Shown here: piece after piece, positions 34,937 through 44,865 of the stretch
How the letters are laid out: each line of letters begins with the position of its first letter
Numbering within the stretch: the first letter of the stretch is position 1
NCBI RefSeq assembly: GCF_001693275.1
Contig: NZ_CP016477.1
Coordinates: 248,001-312,000, forward strand
Direction: 5' to 3'
Length of the DNA stretch: 64,000 bases
From: Picosynechococcus sp. PCC 7117
GTDB lineage: Bacteria; Cyanobacteriota; Cyanobacteriia; Cyanobacteriales; MRBY01
Program-made: the position numbers and the translations under genes
The notes under the pieces: generated by a model
What the model was told of the DNA's origin: nothing
Databases searched by the model: none
The model's input: only the letters and a program-made list of their open reading frames with translations

Positions 34937-35595
34937 GCCGGAAAACCGTTGGTTTCGAGGTAATGGCGGATATCATCAAAGGTTTCCCAAGGCACGTAAG
35001 CTTTGCCTTCTTCATCCAGATATTGCTGGAGGCGATCGCGGGCAAAAACCAAATCTGCTTTGAGGGCCATATTGATATCCGTCAGGGAATCCCCGATGGC
35101 GATCGCCTTTTGGTATTTATACTTTCCCATCACCTGCACTTTTTCCACCATTTCTGTCCCCCCTTCAAAGGGCGCAATAATTTTGAAATAGGGATCAAAG
35201 GTATCAATATTCATCGCGGCCACCGTTTCAATGTGATCGCGCAGGGGTGTGCCATCGGTACCGGGGCGCGCTAAAACCCGCTCTACCATTGGCACGAGGC
35301 CACCGGAGACCACCACAATCGGCACTTGGCGATCGCCTAAAAACTGGAGAAAATCACTGAAGCCCTGACGTACAGGTTTATCGTCCACCTCGCTGACAAA
35401 AGCAGCAAATTGCTCCGAGGGAATCGCTTCGAGGATTTTGCGTACCCCTTCCCGGAGCGTAATCTTGCGGTTATACAAGCCCGGAAGAATGTCGGCGGCA
35501 ACCTCCGGCGCATATTTACCGAGGGCATCGCCGAAGGTATCGACGGTCGTGATTGTGCCGTCAAAGTCGCAAAATACAATCGTTTGGGCGTCCAT
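34933..35595 (-). CDS. mtnX: MtnX-like HAD phosphatase
   Basis: A 220-residue HAD phosphatase with motif I FCDFDGTITTVDTF, motif II VVVSGG, and motif III/IV KAIAIGDSLTDINMALKADLVFAR, matching the MtnX family (2-hydroxy-3-keto-5-methylthiopentenyl-1-phosphate phosphatase of methionine salvage). Both catalytic aspartates are present. Cap residues resemble MtnX and phosphoserine phosphatase-like proteins, so another phosphomonoester is possible. No other salvage gene is adjacent. It overlaps the preceding convergent gene by four bases. Confidence 0.8.
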   Translation of the reverse strand: MDAQTIVFCDFDGTITTVDTFGDALGKYAPEVAADILPGLYNRKITLREGVRKILEAIPSEQFAAFVSEVDDKPVRQGFSDFLQFLGDRQVPIVVVSGGLVPMVERVLARPGTDGTPLRDHIETVAAMNIDTFDPYFKIIAPFEGGTEMVEKVQVMGKYKYQKAIAIGDSLTDINMALKADLVFARDRLQQYLDEEGKAYVPWETFDDIRHYLETNGFPA

Positions 35596-35667
35596 TAACT
35601 TTTGTAACGTAACAAGTTCCCCAGGATTATAGTCCGCTTTGGGATAATTTTGATCTTGTACTTTCCC

Positions 35668-36642
35668 TTACGAAGCAAGGAGAGTCTGTGTGCGGGGATC
35701 GAATTCAAAAACAGCCCCTTGGAAATTTGTCTGATTTAGTTTAGCGCCCTGAAACTTGGCTCCCCGGAGGTCAGCACGGGCGAAATTGGCTCCCCAGAGA
35801 TTTGCGCCCCGAAAATCGGCCCTTTGGAGTTGGGCATGCCGAAAATCCGTCGAAACTAATTCTGCTTGCTGAAAATTGCTGGCGATCGCCTCTACATATT
35901 GACAGTTAGCGGCGGTTAAATTTCCGTGTTGGAAATCAGCTTGGTGCAGAGATGCCCGTGAGAAATTAGCCCGGACAAAACTCGTAAAACGCAGTTTGGC
36001 TCCAGTTAAATTGGTTCCCACCAAATTCATATCGTGGCCTTTTCCACCACAAAAAAGAATTCCAGCACAATTGAGACCACTAAAATCCTGCTGCCGAAAA
36101 TCAACACCATTGAGATAGGCGGCCTGTAACTGTATGCCTTGTAAATTTGTTTCCTGCAAAATCGCACCACTGAGCTTCGCCTCACTCAAATTACTCCAAC
36201 TGAGATCCGCTCCTGTTAAATTGGCCCCGCGAAAATTGACCCCCGTTAAATTGGCGCCACAGAGATTCACATTTTGGAGATCCGCCATGAAAAAAGTGAC
36301 CCAACGCATAATGGCCCCACTGAGCTGGGCGTGATTTAGGGTTGCTTGGGTTAAGGTCGCCCCCTGGAGATTAACTTTCGTGAGATCCGCGCCGGTCAAA
36401 TCGGCTTGGTCTAATTTGGCATAGCTAAGGTTCGCGCCGTATAAAAAAGCTCGCTTGAGGTTGGCCTGACGTAGATGGCAATGGTGCAAATTCGTCCTTG
36501 CGAGGGAGGCAGAAACAAAATTTCCTCCGGTAAAGTTGGTATGGGCTAAGTTTAACCCAGTCAAGTTTGCGGCAGTAAACCGTTCCCTGGGAAATAACCT
36601 CTGTCCCAAGGCATAGTCATTGAGAAGCGCTTCAATATTCAT
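35668..36642 (-). CDS. Pentapeptide-repeat protein (cytoplasmic)
   Basis: A 324-residue protein from the ATG at 36642 (MNIEALLNDYALGQRLFPRERF). After about 20 residues nearly all of it is pentapeptide repeats A(D/N)LxX, with short interruptions around residues 165-185 (FSGLNCAGILFCGGKGHD) and about 230. That predicts a long right-handed beta-helix rod. No signal peptide or enzyme domain is seen. Such proteins are abundant in cyanobacteria; a few mimic DNA, most have unknown roles. Single gene with AT-rich upstream sequence. Confidence 0.87.
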   Translation of the reverse strand: MNIEALLNDYALGQRLFPRERFTAANLTGLNLAHTNFTGGNFVSASLARTNLHHCHLRQANLKRAFLYGANLSYAKLDQADLTGADLTKVNLQGATLTQATLNHAQLSGAIMRWVTFFMADLQNVNLCGANLTGVNFRGANLTGADLSWSNLSEAKLSGAILQETNLQGIQLQAAYLNGVDFRQQDFSGLNCAGILFCGGKGHDMNLVGTNLTGAKLRFTSFVRANFSRASLHQADFQHGNLTAANCQYVEAIASNFQQAELVSTDFRHAQLQRADFRGANLWGANFARADLRGAKFQGAKLNQTNFQGAVFEFDPRTQTLLAS

Positions 36643-36801
36643 AGGGCCAGCTTTATGCAACCGAGCACCAAAAACGAGCAGCACCATTTGTAAATGCTAC
36701 CTGCTGGCATCGGCCTCCTCTTTTATTAGAAAAGCAAACATACTCTATTTACTGAAGAAGCATTTAATTCTTAATGTTTCGATAATCTTCTTTGTGAACT
36801 G

Positions 36802-38136
36802 TTAATCTTGACAACAGCGGTTCATCAAATCTAAGACATTTTCTACAGCATAGATGGGGGTCTCTAAGGCGATCGCCACTTCTGCCACCGTTTTATCATC
36901 GAGGAATTTGGCTTCATCGTGCTTAAGCATCACCGTCGGGAGCAAAATGCCATCGCCAAAATCTCGGCCAGCCAGTTTTTTAATCAAGTCTTCCCCCGTG
37001 AGCAGTCCGGTAACCGTAATCGCCTGGCCCCAGTAGTCACTATTTAAGGCTGCTAGGGTAATCGTTAAATTTTCCACTTGGTTTAGACGCGCGACAAGGG
37101 GTTCAAAGGCTTGTTCTACGGCATTCCCTACGACCCAAGTGAAGTGCTTGGGTTTGGCGATCGCCGACGGTAAAGTCTCATCGGCGGTGTTGAGAAAATC
37201 CCGGATGAACTGGCGAATCGAACCCACCCCATTCCCCAGTTGAGGATAGTCTTCGTAATGGGACTCCGGCGGCAGTTCTGCCCGTGCAATGAGAAACCAT
37301 TCATCGGCTAGCCAAGCAAAATTCGTTTGAAACCGTTCCCGGAACTCTGCCTGGAGCGCTGTCACCTGGGCGATCACTTCCTGGGCTTTGGCCTGATCAA
37401 CGGGGCTCAGTTCCGTCAAATTAGGGCGAAAACGAGTTAAACCGACCGGCACCACCGCTGCCGAAATCACAGCGGGTAAATCTCCCCTGTGAAATTCAGC
37501 CAAATCCCGCAACGTTCTTTCTAAATGAGGCCCATCGTTGATCCCAGGACAAACGACGACTTGGGCATGGATTTGTAAGCGATGATCCGCAAACCATTGG
37601 AGTTGCGTGAGGATTTCCCCGGCACGGTCATTTTTGAGGAGTTGCCGACGAATCTCCGGCTCAGTGGCATGGACGGACACAAACAGGGGCGAGAGGCGCA
37701 TTTGGTTAATGCGTTGCCATTCCCGCTCGGTCAGGTTGGTCAGGGTGAGATAACTGCCATAGAGAAAGCTGAGGCGATAGTCGTCATCTTTTAAGTAGAG
37801 GCTTTGGCGTTTGCCGGGGGGCTGCTGGTCGATAAAGCAAAAGGGACAGCGGTTATTGCATTGGATCAAACCGTCAAAGAGGGCGTTGTCAAACTCTAAA
37901 CCCAGGTCTTCGTCGTAGTCTTTTTCGATTTCGAGGTGATGGGATTTCCCCTTAGCATCGAGGACTTCTAATTCGAGGTATTCGTCGGCGCAGAGAAATT
38001 GATAATCGATGAGATCCCTCGGCTTCATCCCATTAATGGAAACGATGGCATCACCAGCCTCAAAGCCAATTTCAGCGGCAATGGAATCGGGGACAACGTG
38101 GCAAATTTGGGCGGGCTTGATGGTGGAGACGCTCAT
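36802..38136 (-). CDS. DUF512 / TIGR03279 family PDZ and radical-SAM-like protein
   Basis: A 444-residue protein. The N-terminus is a PDZ-like segment (AEIGFEAGDAIVSINGMKPRDLIDYQF), followed by the Cys cluster CNNRCPFCFIDQ near residue 95 that fits a radical-SAM type CxxxCxxC motif, and then a DUF512 domain with SVHATEPEIRRQLLKN, VVCPGINDGPHLERTL and FAWLADEWFLIA. The family is nearly universal in cyanobacteria and is often called FeS-related DUF512 protein; the reaction is unknown. It starts four bases after the uppP stop on the same strand, so they form an operon. Confidence 0.88.
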   Translation of the reverse strand: MSVSTIKPAQICHVVPDSIAAEIGFEAGDAIVSINGMKPRDLIDYQFLCADEYLELEVLDAKGKSHHLEIEKDYDEDLGLEFDNALFDGLIQCNNRCPFCFIDQQPPGKRQSLYLKDDDYRLSFLYGSYLTLTNLTEREWQRINQMRLSPLFVSVHATEPEIRRQLLKNDRAGEILTQLQWFADHRLQIHAQVVVCPGINDGPHLERTLRDLAEFHRGDLPAVISAAVVPVGLTRFRPNLTELSPVDQAKAQEVIAQVTALQAEFRERFQTNFAWLADEWFLIARAELPPESHYEDYPQLGNGVGSIRQFIRDFLNTADETLPSAIAKPKHFTWVVGNAVEQAFEPLVARLNQVENLTITLAALNSDYWGQAITVTGLLTGEDLIKKLAGRDFGDGILLPTVMLKHDEAKFLDDKTVAEVAIALETPIYAVENVLDLMNRCCQD

Positions 38137-38139
38137 GGG

Positions 38140-39108
38140 TTAACGCAGCAGGGTTAATGCCAAGATGATCATACCAAAGCCTAATCGATACCAGACGAAA
38201 ACCCAGGTTTGGTGTTTTTGGAGAAATTGGATCAGCCAGGCGATCGCCAAGTAGGAAAACACCGCTGAAGAAATCAGACTGACAATTAGGGTGAGGGGCG
38301 GCACTGTTGTTAAGCCCCCACTCACTAATCCCTGGAATTCCACCAGGCCAGCGATGGTAATGGCGGGAATCCCTAGCAGAAACGAAAAACGCGCCGCCGT
38401 AGCTCGGTCTAGATTCATAAACAGGCCCGCTGTAATCGTCGAACCAGACCGCGACACTCCGGGGATGACAGCGAGAGCTTGGGCGCAGCCCATGAGAATA
38501 CCATCCTTGAGGCTGAGCTGGTCAAAGGCGCGTTGGTGCCGGGGATAACGTTCGGCAAGGGCTAATAAGATCGCCATCACAATGGAGGCGATCGCAATGG
38601 CGGTTAAGCTGCGCAACGGTGACGCGTCATAGTTAGGGACAAAAATTTTGAGCAGCAGACCCACGCAAAGGATCGGGAAAGTCCCCCACACAATGCCCCA
38701 AAACATGCGCCACTCTTGTTTTTGCCAATCTTTTTGTTGCCAAGCTTGCCAGGCCCCACCAATGACCTGCCGTAAATCTTGCCAGAAATAACCCAGCACA
38801 GCGACGATGCTCCCCAGTTGAATCACGGCGGTGAGAGCCACCCCTGGATCGGGCCAACCGAGGGCCACGGGGATCACCTTGAGGTGAGCAGTGCTACTGA
38901 TGGGGATGAATTCGGTTAAGCCTTGCACCAATCCTAAAATAATCCCTTGGAACCAATTGAACTGTACCGGGGCGATCGCCAACGTATTTTCGGGCGTGGC
39001 GGCATTGATGCGCAGATGCCAAAAGCTAATCAACAGAAATAGAACCAAGCCGAGGGCCACCATACTGCTGAACTCAAACCAGTGCCGTTGTTGCTTTTTT
39101 TTGAGCAT
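38140..39108 (-). CDS. uppP: Undecaprenyl-diphosphatase
   Basis: A 322-residue membrane protein of the UppP/BacA family with about eight helices. The catalytic segments are QGLTEFIPISSTAHL near residue 65 and ALAVIPGVSRSGSTITAG near 215, both complete, with the conserved Glu and Arg. It dephosphorylates undecaprenyl diphosphate, renewing the lipid carrier for peptidoglycan and polysaccharide synthesis. An N-terminal extension of about 45 residues with one extra hydrophobic segment precedes the standard start. It leads the operon with the DUF512 gene. Confidence 0.95.
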   Translation of the reverse strand: MLKKKQQRHWFEFSSMVALGLVLFLLISFWHLRINAATPENTLAIAPVQFNWFQGIILGLVQGLTEFIPISSTAHLKVIPVALGWPDPGVALTAVIQLGSIVAVLGYFWQDLRQVIGGAWQAWQQKDWQKQEWRMFWGIVWGTFPILCVGLLLKIFVPNYDASPLRSLTAIAIASIVMAILLALAERYPRHQRAFDQLSLKDGILMGCAQALAVIPGVSRSGSTITAGLFMNLDRATAARFSFLLGIPAITIAGLVEFQGLVSGGLTTVPPLTLIVSLISSAVFSYLAIAWLIQFLQKHQTWVFVWYRLGFGMIILALTLLR

Positions 39109-39355
39109 TGATGTCGCTTCCCTTGGGCGTCGGGTAAATCTGCCTCAACTACTCTAGTCAATCTGGTTGACCTTGACTAGCTTTTAGAAAAATCCGGCCT
39201 GGGGATTCCCCACTCGGAGGTTAAATCCTCGGCGATCGCCCCTCAGAAATGGCAAAATCAGGCAAATTTCCCGTCCTCTTTATGAGAAAATCGGGAGTCA
39301 TAAGTTAAAATTCATTAATAAATATTTACAAGTTATTGTTACAAACCACTTTGTT

Positions 39356-40057
39356 TTGCTGAACCATCCTCTTTTCTCTGTCGGTGCAGTGTATGTTCTC
39401 AAGCGACAACAGGATCTCCGCCGCAATATTCCCCTCCTAATTTGCCTCGCATCGGGCTTCTTGGTTTCTGTGCCTGTTTTTTTCCAAGCCCCCCTGGTCA
39501 GGACGGCTCCCTGGCTGAGTTTGGCATTGACTCTCCTCTGGGTAGCGATCGCCTGTGGCCTCCGGCAGCGAGAAAATACCGAAATTTGGGGTGATCTCCT
39601 CTGGGGTTTTAGCTGGAGCTGGTTAGCCGGAGCTATCTATTGGGGCTGGTTGCGCTATGAACCCTTTTTACATCTTCCGGTGGAGGCGATTGGGCTACCC
39701 TTTGCCCTGTGGGGCCTGTGGCAAAAGCGGGGCTTGGTGGGACATTTGTTTTACCTGGGTTCCCTCCTTGGTACGGCGATCACCGACATTTACTTTTACC
39801 TCACGGATTTGATCCCCTACTGGCGCAAGCTCATGTATGCCGAGCCAGATTTTGTGATGCCCATTTTCCAAGCGGCCTTAGCCCAGATGCAGACCCTCTG
39901 GGGCATTAGTTGGGCAGTTGTTCTGGTGAATTTATTGATCGGCATTAGTTGGTGGGCCTTCCGTCAGCCCCAAATCCCCTACTGGAGTTTCGCCGGGGCC
40001 GTGGTCAGTACTCTCCTCGTCGATGGTCTGTTTTGGATTGCGGCTTGCTTCGCCTAG
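39356..40057 (+). CDS. DUF3120 family membrane protein
   Basis: A 233-residue protein with about six hydrophobic segments, matching the cyanobacterial DUF3120 family ([19 protein letters not shown], then a central [19 protein letters not shown] loop). The function is unknown. The start is uncertain: a TTG at 39356 is the only early choice in the frame, and a GTG at about 39389 (VYVLKRQQ) is an alternative. Its last 126 bases are overlapped on the other strand by the tail of lipB. As the DUF3120 C-terminal helix looks like family sequence, this gene is the older user of the overlap. Confidence 0.78.
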   Translation: MLNHPLFSVGAVYVLKRQQDLRRNIPLLICLASGFLVSVPVFFQAPLVRTAPWLSLALTLLWVAIACGLRQRENTEIWGDLLWGFSWSWLAGAIYWGWLRYEPFLHLPVEAIGLPFALWGLWQKRGLVGHLFYLGSLLGTAITDIYFYLTDLIPYWRKLMYAEPDFVMPIFQAALAQMQTLWGISWAVVLVNLLIGISWWAFRQPQIPYWSFAGAVVSTLLVDGLFWIAACFA

Positions 40058-40762
40058 GAGATTTTGTTGCTTGATCATCTCCAACTGAAAAACTTCACCA
40101 AAAATCTTCGGTAAATCTTCGCGCACTTGGGCCAAGGTAATCTCCGGTAAAAACTGCTGCAAACTCCCCACGGGGCGATCGCCAATGCCGCAGGGAACAA
40201 TCCGTTTAAATCCCGCCAAATCCGGGCAAACATTCAGGGCAAACCCATGCATCGTAATCCAGCGCTTCACCTTGATGCCAATGGCTGCCACCTTGTGACC
40301 CTCGACCCACACCCCAGTTAGTCCAGGAATTCGTTCCCCCACCAAGCCATAGCGCGCCAAAAGCCGAATTAAGACCTCTTCCAATTGCCGCAGATACCAA
40401 TGCAGATCCTGTTGGTGGCGACGCAAATTCAAAATCGGATAACCGATCAATTGTCCCGGACAATGGTACGTTACTTCGCCGCCCCGCTCTGTCCGATGCA
40501 ATTCTACGCCTGCGGTTTCCGGGGAAAATTTCACAAAATCCAGCTTTGAACCTGTCCCTAGGGTATAGACCGGAAAGTGTTCCAGCAGCAGTAAAACATC
40601 ACTCAACTGCCCATCCCGTAGGCGTGCTTCCACCAGTTGTTGTTGCTGTGCCCAAGCTTCGGTGTAAGGCCAAATTCCCCCTTGATAAAATAGACAAGAG
40701 AAGAAAGGGTGTGAATTGATATGACGCAATGTCAAGGGATCCGACAAAACATTAAAAGTCAT
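39932..40762 (-). CDS. lipB: Octanoyltransferase LipB
   Basis: A 276-residue lipoyl(octanoyl) transferase from the ATG at 40762 (an ATG at 40813 adds 17 residues). It has [13 protein letters not shown], the substrate loop [21 protein letters not shown], the Lys/Ile region [23 protein letters not shown] and the catalytic Cys in RIVPCGI. It moves octanoyl groups from acyl carrier protein to lipoyl domains, the first lipoate step. The last approximately 45 residues (after QLEMIKQQN) are acidic and unstructured and run antisense into the DUF3120 gene; typical LipB lacks that tail. Confidence 0.93.
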   Translation of the reverse strand: MTFNVLSDPLTLRHINSHPFFSCLFYQGGIWPYTEAWAQQQQLVEARLRDGQLSDVLLLLEHFPVYTLGTGSKLDFVKFSPETAGVELHRTERGGEVTYHCPGQLIGYPILNLRRHQQDLHWYLRQLEEVLIRLLARYGLVGERIPGLTGVWVEGHKVAAIGIKVKRWITMHGFALNVCPDLAGFKRIVPCGIGDRPVGSLQQFLPEITLAQVREDLPKIFGEVFQLEMIKQQNLLGEASRNPKQTIDEESTDHGPGETPVGDLGLTEGPPTNADQ

Positions 40763-41287
40763 CAAGGGGCGATCGCCTTTTGGCAAAACAATGTTAGATA
40801 TTGTCCTCACCATAGCAAAGAGTTAAGAACTGTAAAAGCTTCCTGGCTTTCTTAATGTTTCAAAAAAGATAAATTGACAAGGCCCAAAGGCAAAACCTAC
40901 AATTAAAACTATAGAGAGAAAGAGATAAATCCTAAAAATTCCCAGTCAATAAGTTGTCAGCAACTAATTTTCTCCAAAAGAACTAAAAACCGCTTAATTT
41001 TCAGTTTGTTTATCTCATCAAAAAAAGTTTCTCTAGTATTCAAACCTACGCTAATACTTGTAGAAGTGTTGCGTAATATTAAACGGACGGATCTATATAT
41101 GACGCCACCACAATAGTTTTTCGCCTTGAAGAAACCTTGCTAGAATAACGAAACACTTCACCAACAAGTTCTTGTTTACACCAGTCATTTCATTGCGAAT
41201 TTTCTTAGGCTTTAAATCCAGATTTCATTCGTAAATTGTGTACAAAGTAAACTTGTTTTATCCATTCAGATGGAGTAACCAGAGACT
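40763..41287 (+). promoter_or_regulatory. Promoter and long untranslated leader of lrtA
   Basis: A near-consensus sigma-70 promoter lies at 40874: TTGACA, an 18-base spacer, TACAAT at 40898-40903. Transcription would begin close to 40910, giving about 375 bases of leader before the lrtA ATG. No open frame with a ribosome site fills the leader. lrtA was named for light-repressed transcript in this cyanobacterial genus and long leaders affecting mRNA stability are described for it, which fits. The left 110 bases hold the divergent lipB promoter region. Confidence 0.7.
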
Positions 41288-41869
41288 ATGAAGCTATTGA
41301 TCCAAGGCAACAACATTGCAGTAACTGAATCGATCCATGACTATGTTGAAAGCAAGCTTGAAAAAGCAACTAAGCACTTTCAAACCTTCGCCACAAAAGT
41401 AGATGTGCACTTGTCTGTTGCTAACAATGCTCGCATTACCGACAAGCATAAAGCTGAAGTTACTGTTTACGCCAATGGTACAGTGATTCGCGCCCAGGAA
41501 GGCAGTGAAAATCTCTACGCCAGCATTGACCTTGTTTCTGATAAAATCGCCCGCCAACTCCGCAAATATAAAGAGAAAAATTTTGGCAAGAAAACCCACG
41601 TTCAGGAAAAAACCAGTGAAGTGTTACCTGAGGATCCGGTGCCAGATAATCTCATTGGCGATCGCGCCCCAGAGCTTCCCTCTGAAGTGGTGCGGATGAA
41701 GTATTTTGCGATGCCCCCCATGACCATTGATGAGGCTTTAGAGCAGTTGCAGTTGGTAGACCACGACTTCTATATGTTCTTGAACAAAGACACAAACGCC
41801 ATCAATGTGATCTATATCCGCAACCACGGTGGTTATGGTGTAATCCAACCGCGCCTTGGCAAAGAATAG
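41288..41869 (+). CDS. lrtA: Long-form ribosome hibernation promoting factor (LrtA)
   Basis: A 193-residue HPF/RaiA-family protein. Residues 1-100 form the S30AE ribosome-binding domain ([20 protein letters not shown], then [20 protein letters not shown]). The C-terminal 55 residues ([28 protein letters not shown]) are the dimerisation domain of long HPF, joined by a Pro/Glu-rich linker. It dimerises 70S ribosomes into inactive 100S particles in the dark or under stress. A terminator follows directly. Confidence 0.96.
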   Translation: MKLLIQGNNIAVTESIHDYVESKLEKATKHFQTFATKVDVHLSVANNARITDKHKAEVTVYANGTVIRAQEGSENLYASIDLVSDKIARQLRKYKEKNFGKKTHVQEKTSEVLPEDPVPDNLIGDRAPELPSEVVRMKYFAMPPMTIDEALEQLQLVDHDFYMFLNKDTNAINVIYIRNHGGYGVIQPRLGKE

Positions 41870-41949
41870 TTGATTTTTTCCAGGTTCATTTAATGACTTT
41901 TAGACAATAGTTATTATTTGGATCTTCGGCAAATCTAATCCCTGATTTA

Positions 41950-41986
41950 AAGGAAAGTTTTTTAACATAAAGCTTTCCTTTTTTAT
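41950..41986 (+). terminator. Intrinsic terminator of lrtA
   Basis: AAGGAAAG (41950-41957) pairs with CTTTCCTT (41973-41980), with a 15-base loop and a T-run after it. Confidence 0.82.
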
Positions 41987-42030
41987 TGCTTCTTTTTTGT
42001 GGGTTATCAGAGACTAATTAACTTAAATAG

Positions 42031-42819
42031 TTAGCAAATTTGGTATTGAACCATTGCGCTCCGTTGCACCTGAAAAAAGTGTTGGGCATTACCTTGATTT
42101 ACACTGATTTCTAACCAACCATGGCTTCCTACCAAGGCACAGGGATGATTTTTCGGCACATCTCCATAGGTACAAACCAGGGGAATTTGTTGACCCGCTA
42201 ACGTTGCTTGGCCCTGATTATTTGCACATACAGTATTGGGAATGGTGGTAATCAAGTTCCCAAAGTGGTCGATGTGCTGGATTATCCCGGTGTAGGACTT
42301 GCCATTGCTCTGATAGGGGGGAACATCTAAACGAATGATTTCTGTTGATTTGAGGGGACGGCCCAGTTTGGATAAAGGAACGCCCAGGGAAAGATGGGCT
42401 GCCACTGGCGCGAAAATGTCCCGGCCATGGAAAGTGTGACTCAGGTTTTCCCTCAGAGGCGATCGCCAATACTGGGGATTATCCAGTTCTACCGCCGCAA
42501 TAATGGCATCCTCTGCAAACAAACCGCTTCCTAAACCGTTATTCGGCCCCACAAAATAACCTTGGTTCAATGCCACGGCGATCGCCTGGCGGTCAGTGCC
42601 TACCCCCGGATCCACAACGCCCACGAAGATTGTTTCCGGCGGGAAATAAGGCGCTGCACTCAACAGACAAAAGCGACCAGCCCACAGATCCTGGGGCGGA
42701 ATATTGTGGCTGAGATCAATCACTAGGGCTTGGGGGGCGATCGCCGCCATAACCCCCTTCATTGTCCCCACATAGCCGTCCTGTAAACCGAAATCTGTCA
42801 CTAAGGCGATCGCCATCAT
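42031..42819 (-). CDS. SAM hydroxide adenosyltransferase family protein (DUF62)
   Basis: A 262-residue member of the DUF62 family related to fluorinase and chlorinase. The N-terminal signature ALVTDFGLQDGYVGTMKGVM, the middle VVDPGVGTDRQAIAV and FVGPNNGLGS, and the C-terminal ITTIPN region are present. Characterised relatives hydrolyse S-adenosylmethionine to adenosine and methionine; the physiological role in cyanobacteria is unclear. A second ATG (residue 2) could equally be the start. It contains four GCGATCGC sites, so it is a long-standing resident. Not linked to any obvious methionine gene. Confidence 0.88.
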   Translation of the reverse strand: MMAIALVTDFGLQDGYVGTMKGVMAAIAPQALVIDLSHNIPPQDLWAGRFCLLSAAPYFPPETIFVGVVDPGVGTDRQAIAVALNQGYFVGPNNGLGSGLFAEDAIIAAVELDNPQYWRSPLRENLSHTFHGRDIFAPVAAHLSLGVPLSKLGRPLKSTEIIRLDVPPYQSNGKSYTGIIQHIDHFGNLITTIPNTVCANNQGQATLAGQQIPLVCTYGDVPKNHPCALVGSHGWLEISVNQGNAQHFFQVQRSAMVQYQIC

Positions 42820-42904
42820 GTTTTAAGTATTTTGTAGTATTTGATACAGTTTAATCTGAAGCCTGTTACTCTAAAAATAGCCAATTATCCCCTGCGAGAA
42901 GATC

Positions 42905-43069
42905 ATGTTTAGAAACGTTCAACAGCAAATCGTCAAGCAAATTAAACGCACCCACCGCGAAAACCTCAAGAAAAATTTGCAGCATCGCCTCGAAGCCGCC
43001 CGGAATTCCGGCAATGACCACCTCGTGCAGCAGTTAGAAGCAGAGGCCCAGTACCTTGGGATCGGTTAA
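42905..43069 (+). CDS. Small conserved-looking protein, 54 residues
   Basis: A short frame MFRNVQQQIVKQIKRTHREN continuing to EAEAQYLGIG. It is highly basic in the first half and acidic at the end, and predicts two amphipathic helices. No ATG-proximal ribosome site stands out (GAGAAG about 8 bases before). It is followed by a strong terminator, which supports a real transcript. Function unknown; the composition recalls small regulators that sit on nucleic acids or proteins. It faces away from the DUF62 gene. Confidence 0.6.
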   Translation: MFRNVQQQIVKQIKRTHRENLKKNLQHRLEAARNSGNDHLVQQLEAEAQYLGIG

Positions 43070-43115
43070 ACAATATTCATCTCAGTCGAATAATTTTTTT
43101 ACCAAAACAAGAAAA

Positions 43116-43147
43116 AAGGGAGTGTTAAAAAACATTCCCTTTTCTTT
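43116..43147 (+). terminator. Intrinsic terminator after the 54-residue gene
   Basis: AAGGGAGTGT (43116-43125) pairs with ACATTCCCTT (43132-43141), one G-T pair, followed by T-rich sequence. Confidence 0.75.
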
Positions 43148-43239
43148 CGGTTAATTTGATGGATTTGCTTAAAACGAAGGCTCACTTTTCAAAAAGCTAA
43201 ATAAACCTCCATGCCGAAAATCAGCAATCATTGCCGAGC

Positions 43240-44403
43240 CTATTTACCCATGCCCAGTTTTTGGGCTTTTTGGTAAACCTTCCCTTCCGTCAACAGCGAA
43301 GGAGCAATTACTACTTCTACCTGTTGCATTTCCTTGATATTTTTGGCGCCGAGGGTTCCCATACTTGTTTTGAGAGCGCCTAAGAGATTATGAGTTCCAT
43401 CATCAAGTTTCGCTGGCCCCGTCATAATCTGGGTGATCGTGCCAGTTGTTCCCACATTAATCCGGGTTCCCCGGGGTAGTACAGGGCTAGGTGTCGCCAT
43501 CCCCCAGTGGAAACCGCGACCCGGTGCTTCCGCCGCACGGGCAATGGGAGACCCAATCATTACTGCATCTGCCCCAGAAGCAATACATTTACAAATATCG
43601 CCACCAGTAACAATTCCACCATCGGCAATGATCGGCACATAGCGGCCAGATTCTTTCTCATAATCATCGCGGGCCGCAGAACAATCAGCAACTGCGGTTG
43701 CCTGGGGGACACCAACTCCAAGCACACCACGGGAGGTACAAGCCGCTCCGGGGCCAATCCCCACGAGCACGGCCGCTGCCCCTGCACGCATCAGTTCCAA
43801 CGCCGCATCATAGGTAACGCAGTTCCCCAGGACAACTGGAATGGGCAGTTCAGAACAAAGTTTGTGCAAGTTTAGGGGGACAATCCCTTCAGGAGATAGG
43901 TGAGAAGTAGAAACTACCGTTGCTTGGATAAAGAGAATATCGGCCCCAGCATCAGCGACAATTTTGCCATATTTGGTGGCACCGACAGGGGTAAGACTCA
44001 CTGCAGCGAGGCCGTTTTGGGCCTTGATTTCTTGGATGCGTTTCTGGATTAGCTCCGGTTGGATCGGCTTGGAATAGAGCTCTTGCATTAAGCCGACAAA
44101 CTCGGTTTTATCAACTGCGGCGATCCGATCAAGGACTGGGTTGGGATCTTCATAGCGGGTTTGGAGTCCCTCAAGGTTCAATACGCCCATTGCACCCAAA
44201 TCAGAAAGCAGCGCTGCCATTTTTACATCGACAACGCCATCCATTGCACTGGCTAAAATTGGGATATTTAGCTTAATTCCACCAATTTCGAGACTGGTAT
44301 CTGCCAGTTCAGGGTCTAGGGTACGACCGCCCGGAACGAGGGCAATCTCATCGAATCCGTAAGCACGACGAGCTGTTTTGCCACGACCAATTTGAATGTC
44401 CAC
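43240..44403 (-). CDS. guaB3: GuaB3-type IMP dehydrogenase family protein
   Basis: A 387-residue TIM-barrel protein of the GuaB3 subfamily: [25 protein letters not shown], the glycine-rich [26 protein letters not shown] loop (long; catalytic Cys in ACTSR), [24 protein letters not shown] and a C-terminal tail QKLGMGK. Unlike GuaB it has no CBS domains, and its flap is shorter. Family members in cyanobacteria and actinobacteria occur beside the true IMP dehydrogenase, so this is not necessarily the main enzyme of GMP synthesis. Single gene. Confidence 0.9.
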   Translation of the reverse strand: MDIQIGRGKTARRAYGFDEIALVPGGRTLDPELADTSLEIGGIKLNIPILASAMDGVVDVKMAALLSDLGAMGVLNLEGLQTRYEDPNPVLDRIAAVDKTEFVGLMQELYSKPIQPELIQKRIQEIKAQNGLAAVSLTPVGATKYGKIVADAGADILFIQATVVSTSHLSPEGIVPLNLHKLCSELPIPVVLGNCVTYDAALELMRAGAAAVLVGIGPGAACTSRGVLGVGVPQATAVADCSAARDDYEKESGRYVPIIADGGIVTGGDICKCIASGADAVMIGSPIARAAEAPGRGFHWGMATPSPVLPRGTRINVGTTGTITQIMTGPAKLDDGTHNLLGALKTSMGTLGAKNIKEMQQVEVVIAPSLLTEGKVYQKAQKLGMGK

Positions 44404-44865
44404 TCTTACTCCTTAATGATTGCCAAAACTTAAATGTGTCAGTCTAGGATAACTGATTGCTTGCATTTTCTTACAAAAAAGCGACCACCAGACGTCAATC
44501 TTTCTGGAGGCTGAATTTTGGGCTTGGTGCTGGTGACTCAGTTCGTGTGTAGATTCACGTAAAAGCAACTCGATGGACTAGCCTCATTTTCACGGAAGCG
44601 AACAACCATTTCTCCTAGTTAAGAATCACTTTGTTGCAAAAGAATTGACAGATAAGAGTGAGAATTAGAGTGAAAAATGACTAGGATTTTGATTGTCGGA
44701 TCCAAAGAAGTGGTAGAGAATATTCTGGGAAAGAGGCTCCCAAGGTATTGAAGCTTGAGAGGTCGCTAAAGGGTTCTAAAATTTTTCCTGGGGAAAGATT
44801 TTGTCTTTAAAAAAGATTTACGGGTGATTGGCGATCGCCAAGGGACTATCGACCATTAAGCGGCC
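44404..44865. other. 462-base intergenic region, no supported gene
   Basis: Between guaB3 and the zinc-ribbon gene, both on the minus strand. A 23-codon frame at 44538-44609 (minus) has an AGGAG site five bases upstream but no family likeness and no other support. The rest is A/T-rich with one GCGATCGC site near 44830. I see no tRNA, terminator or known RNA; promoter of guaB3 must lie near the right edge of this gene. Confidence 0.4.

Noticed and set aside
44538..44609. 23-codon minus-strand frame with an AGGAG site
   Set aside because: Too short, no likeness, and a chance ribosome-like site is common in 460 bases.
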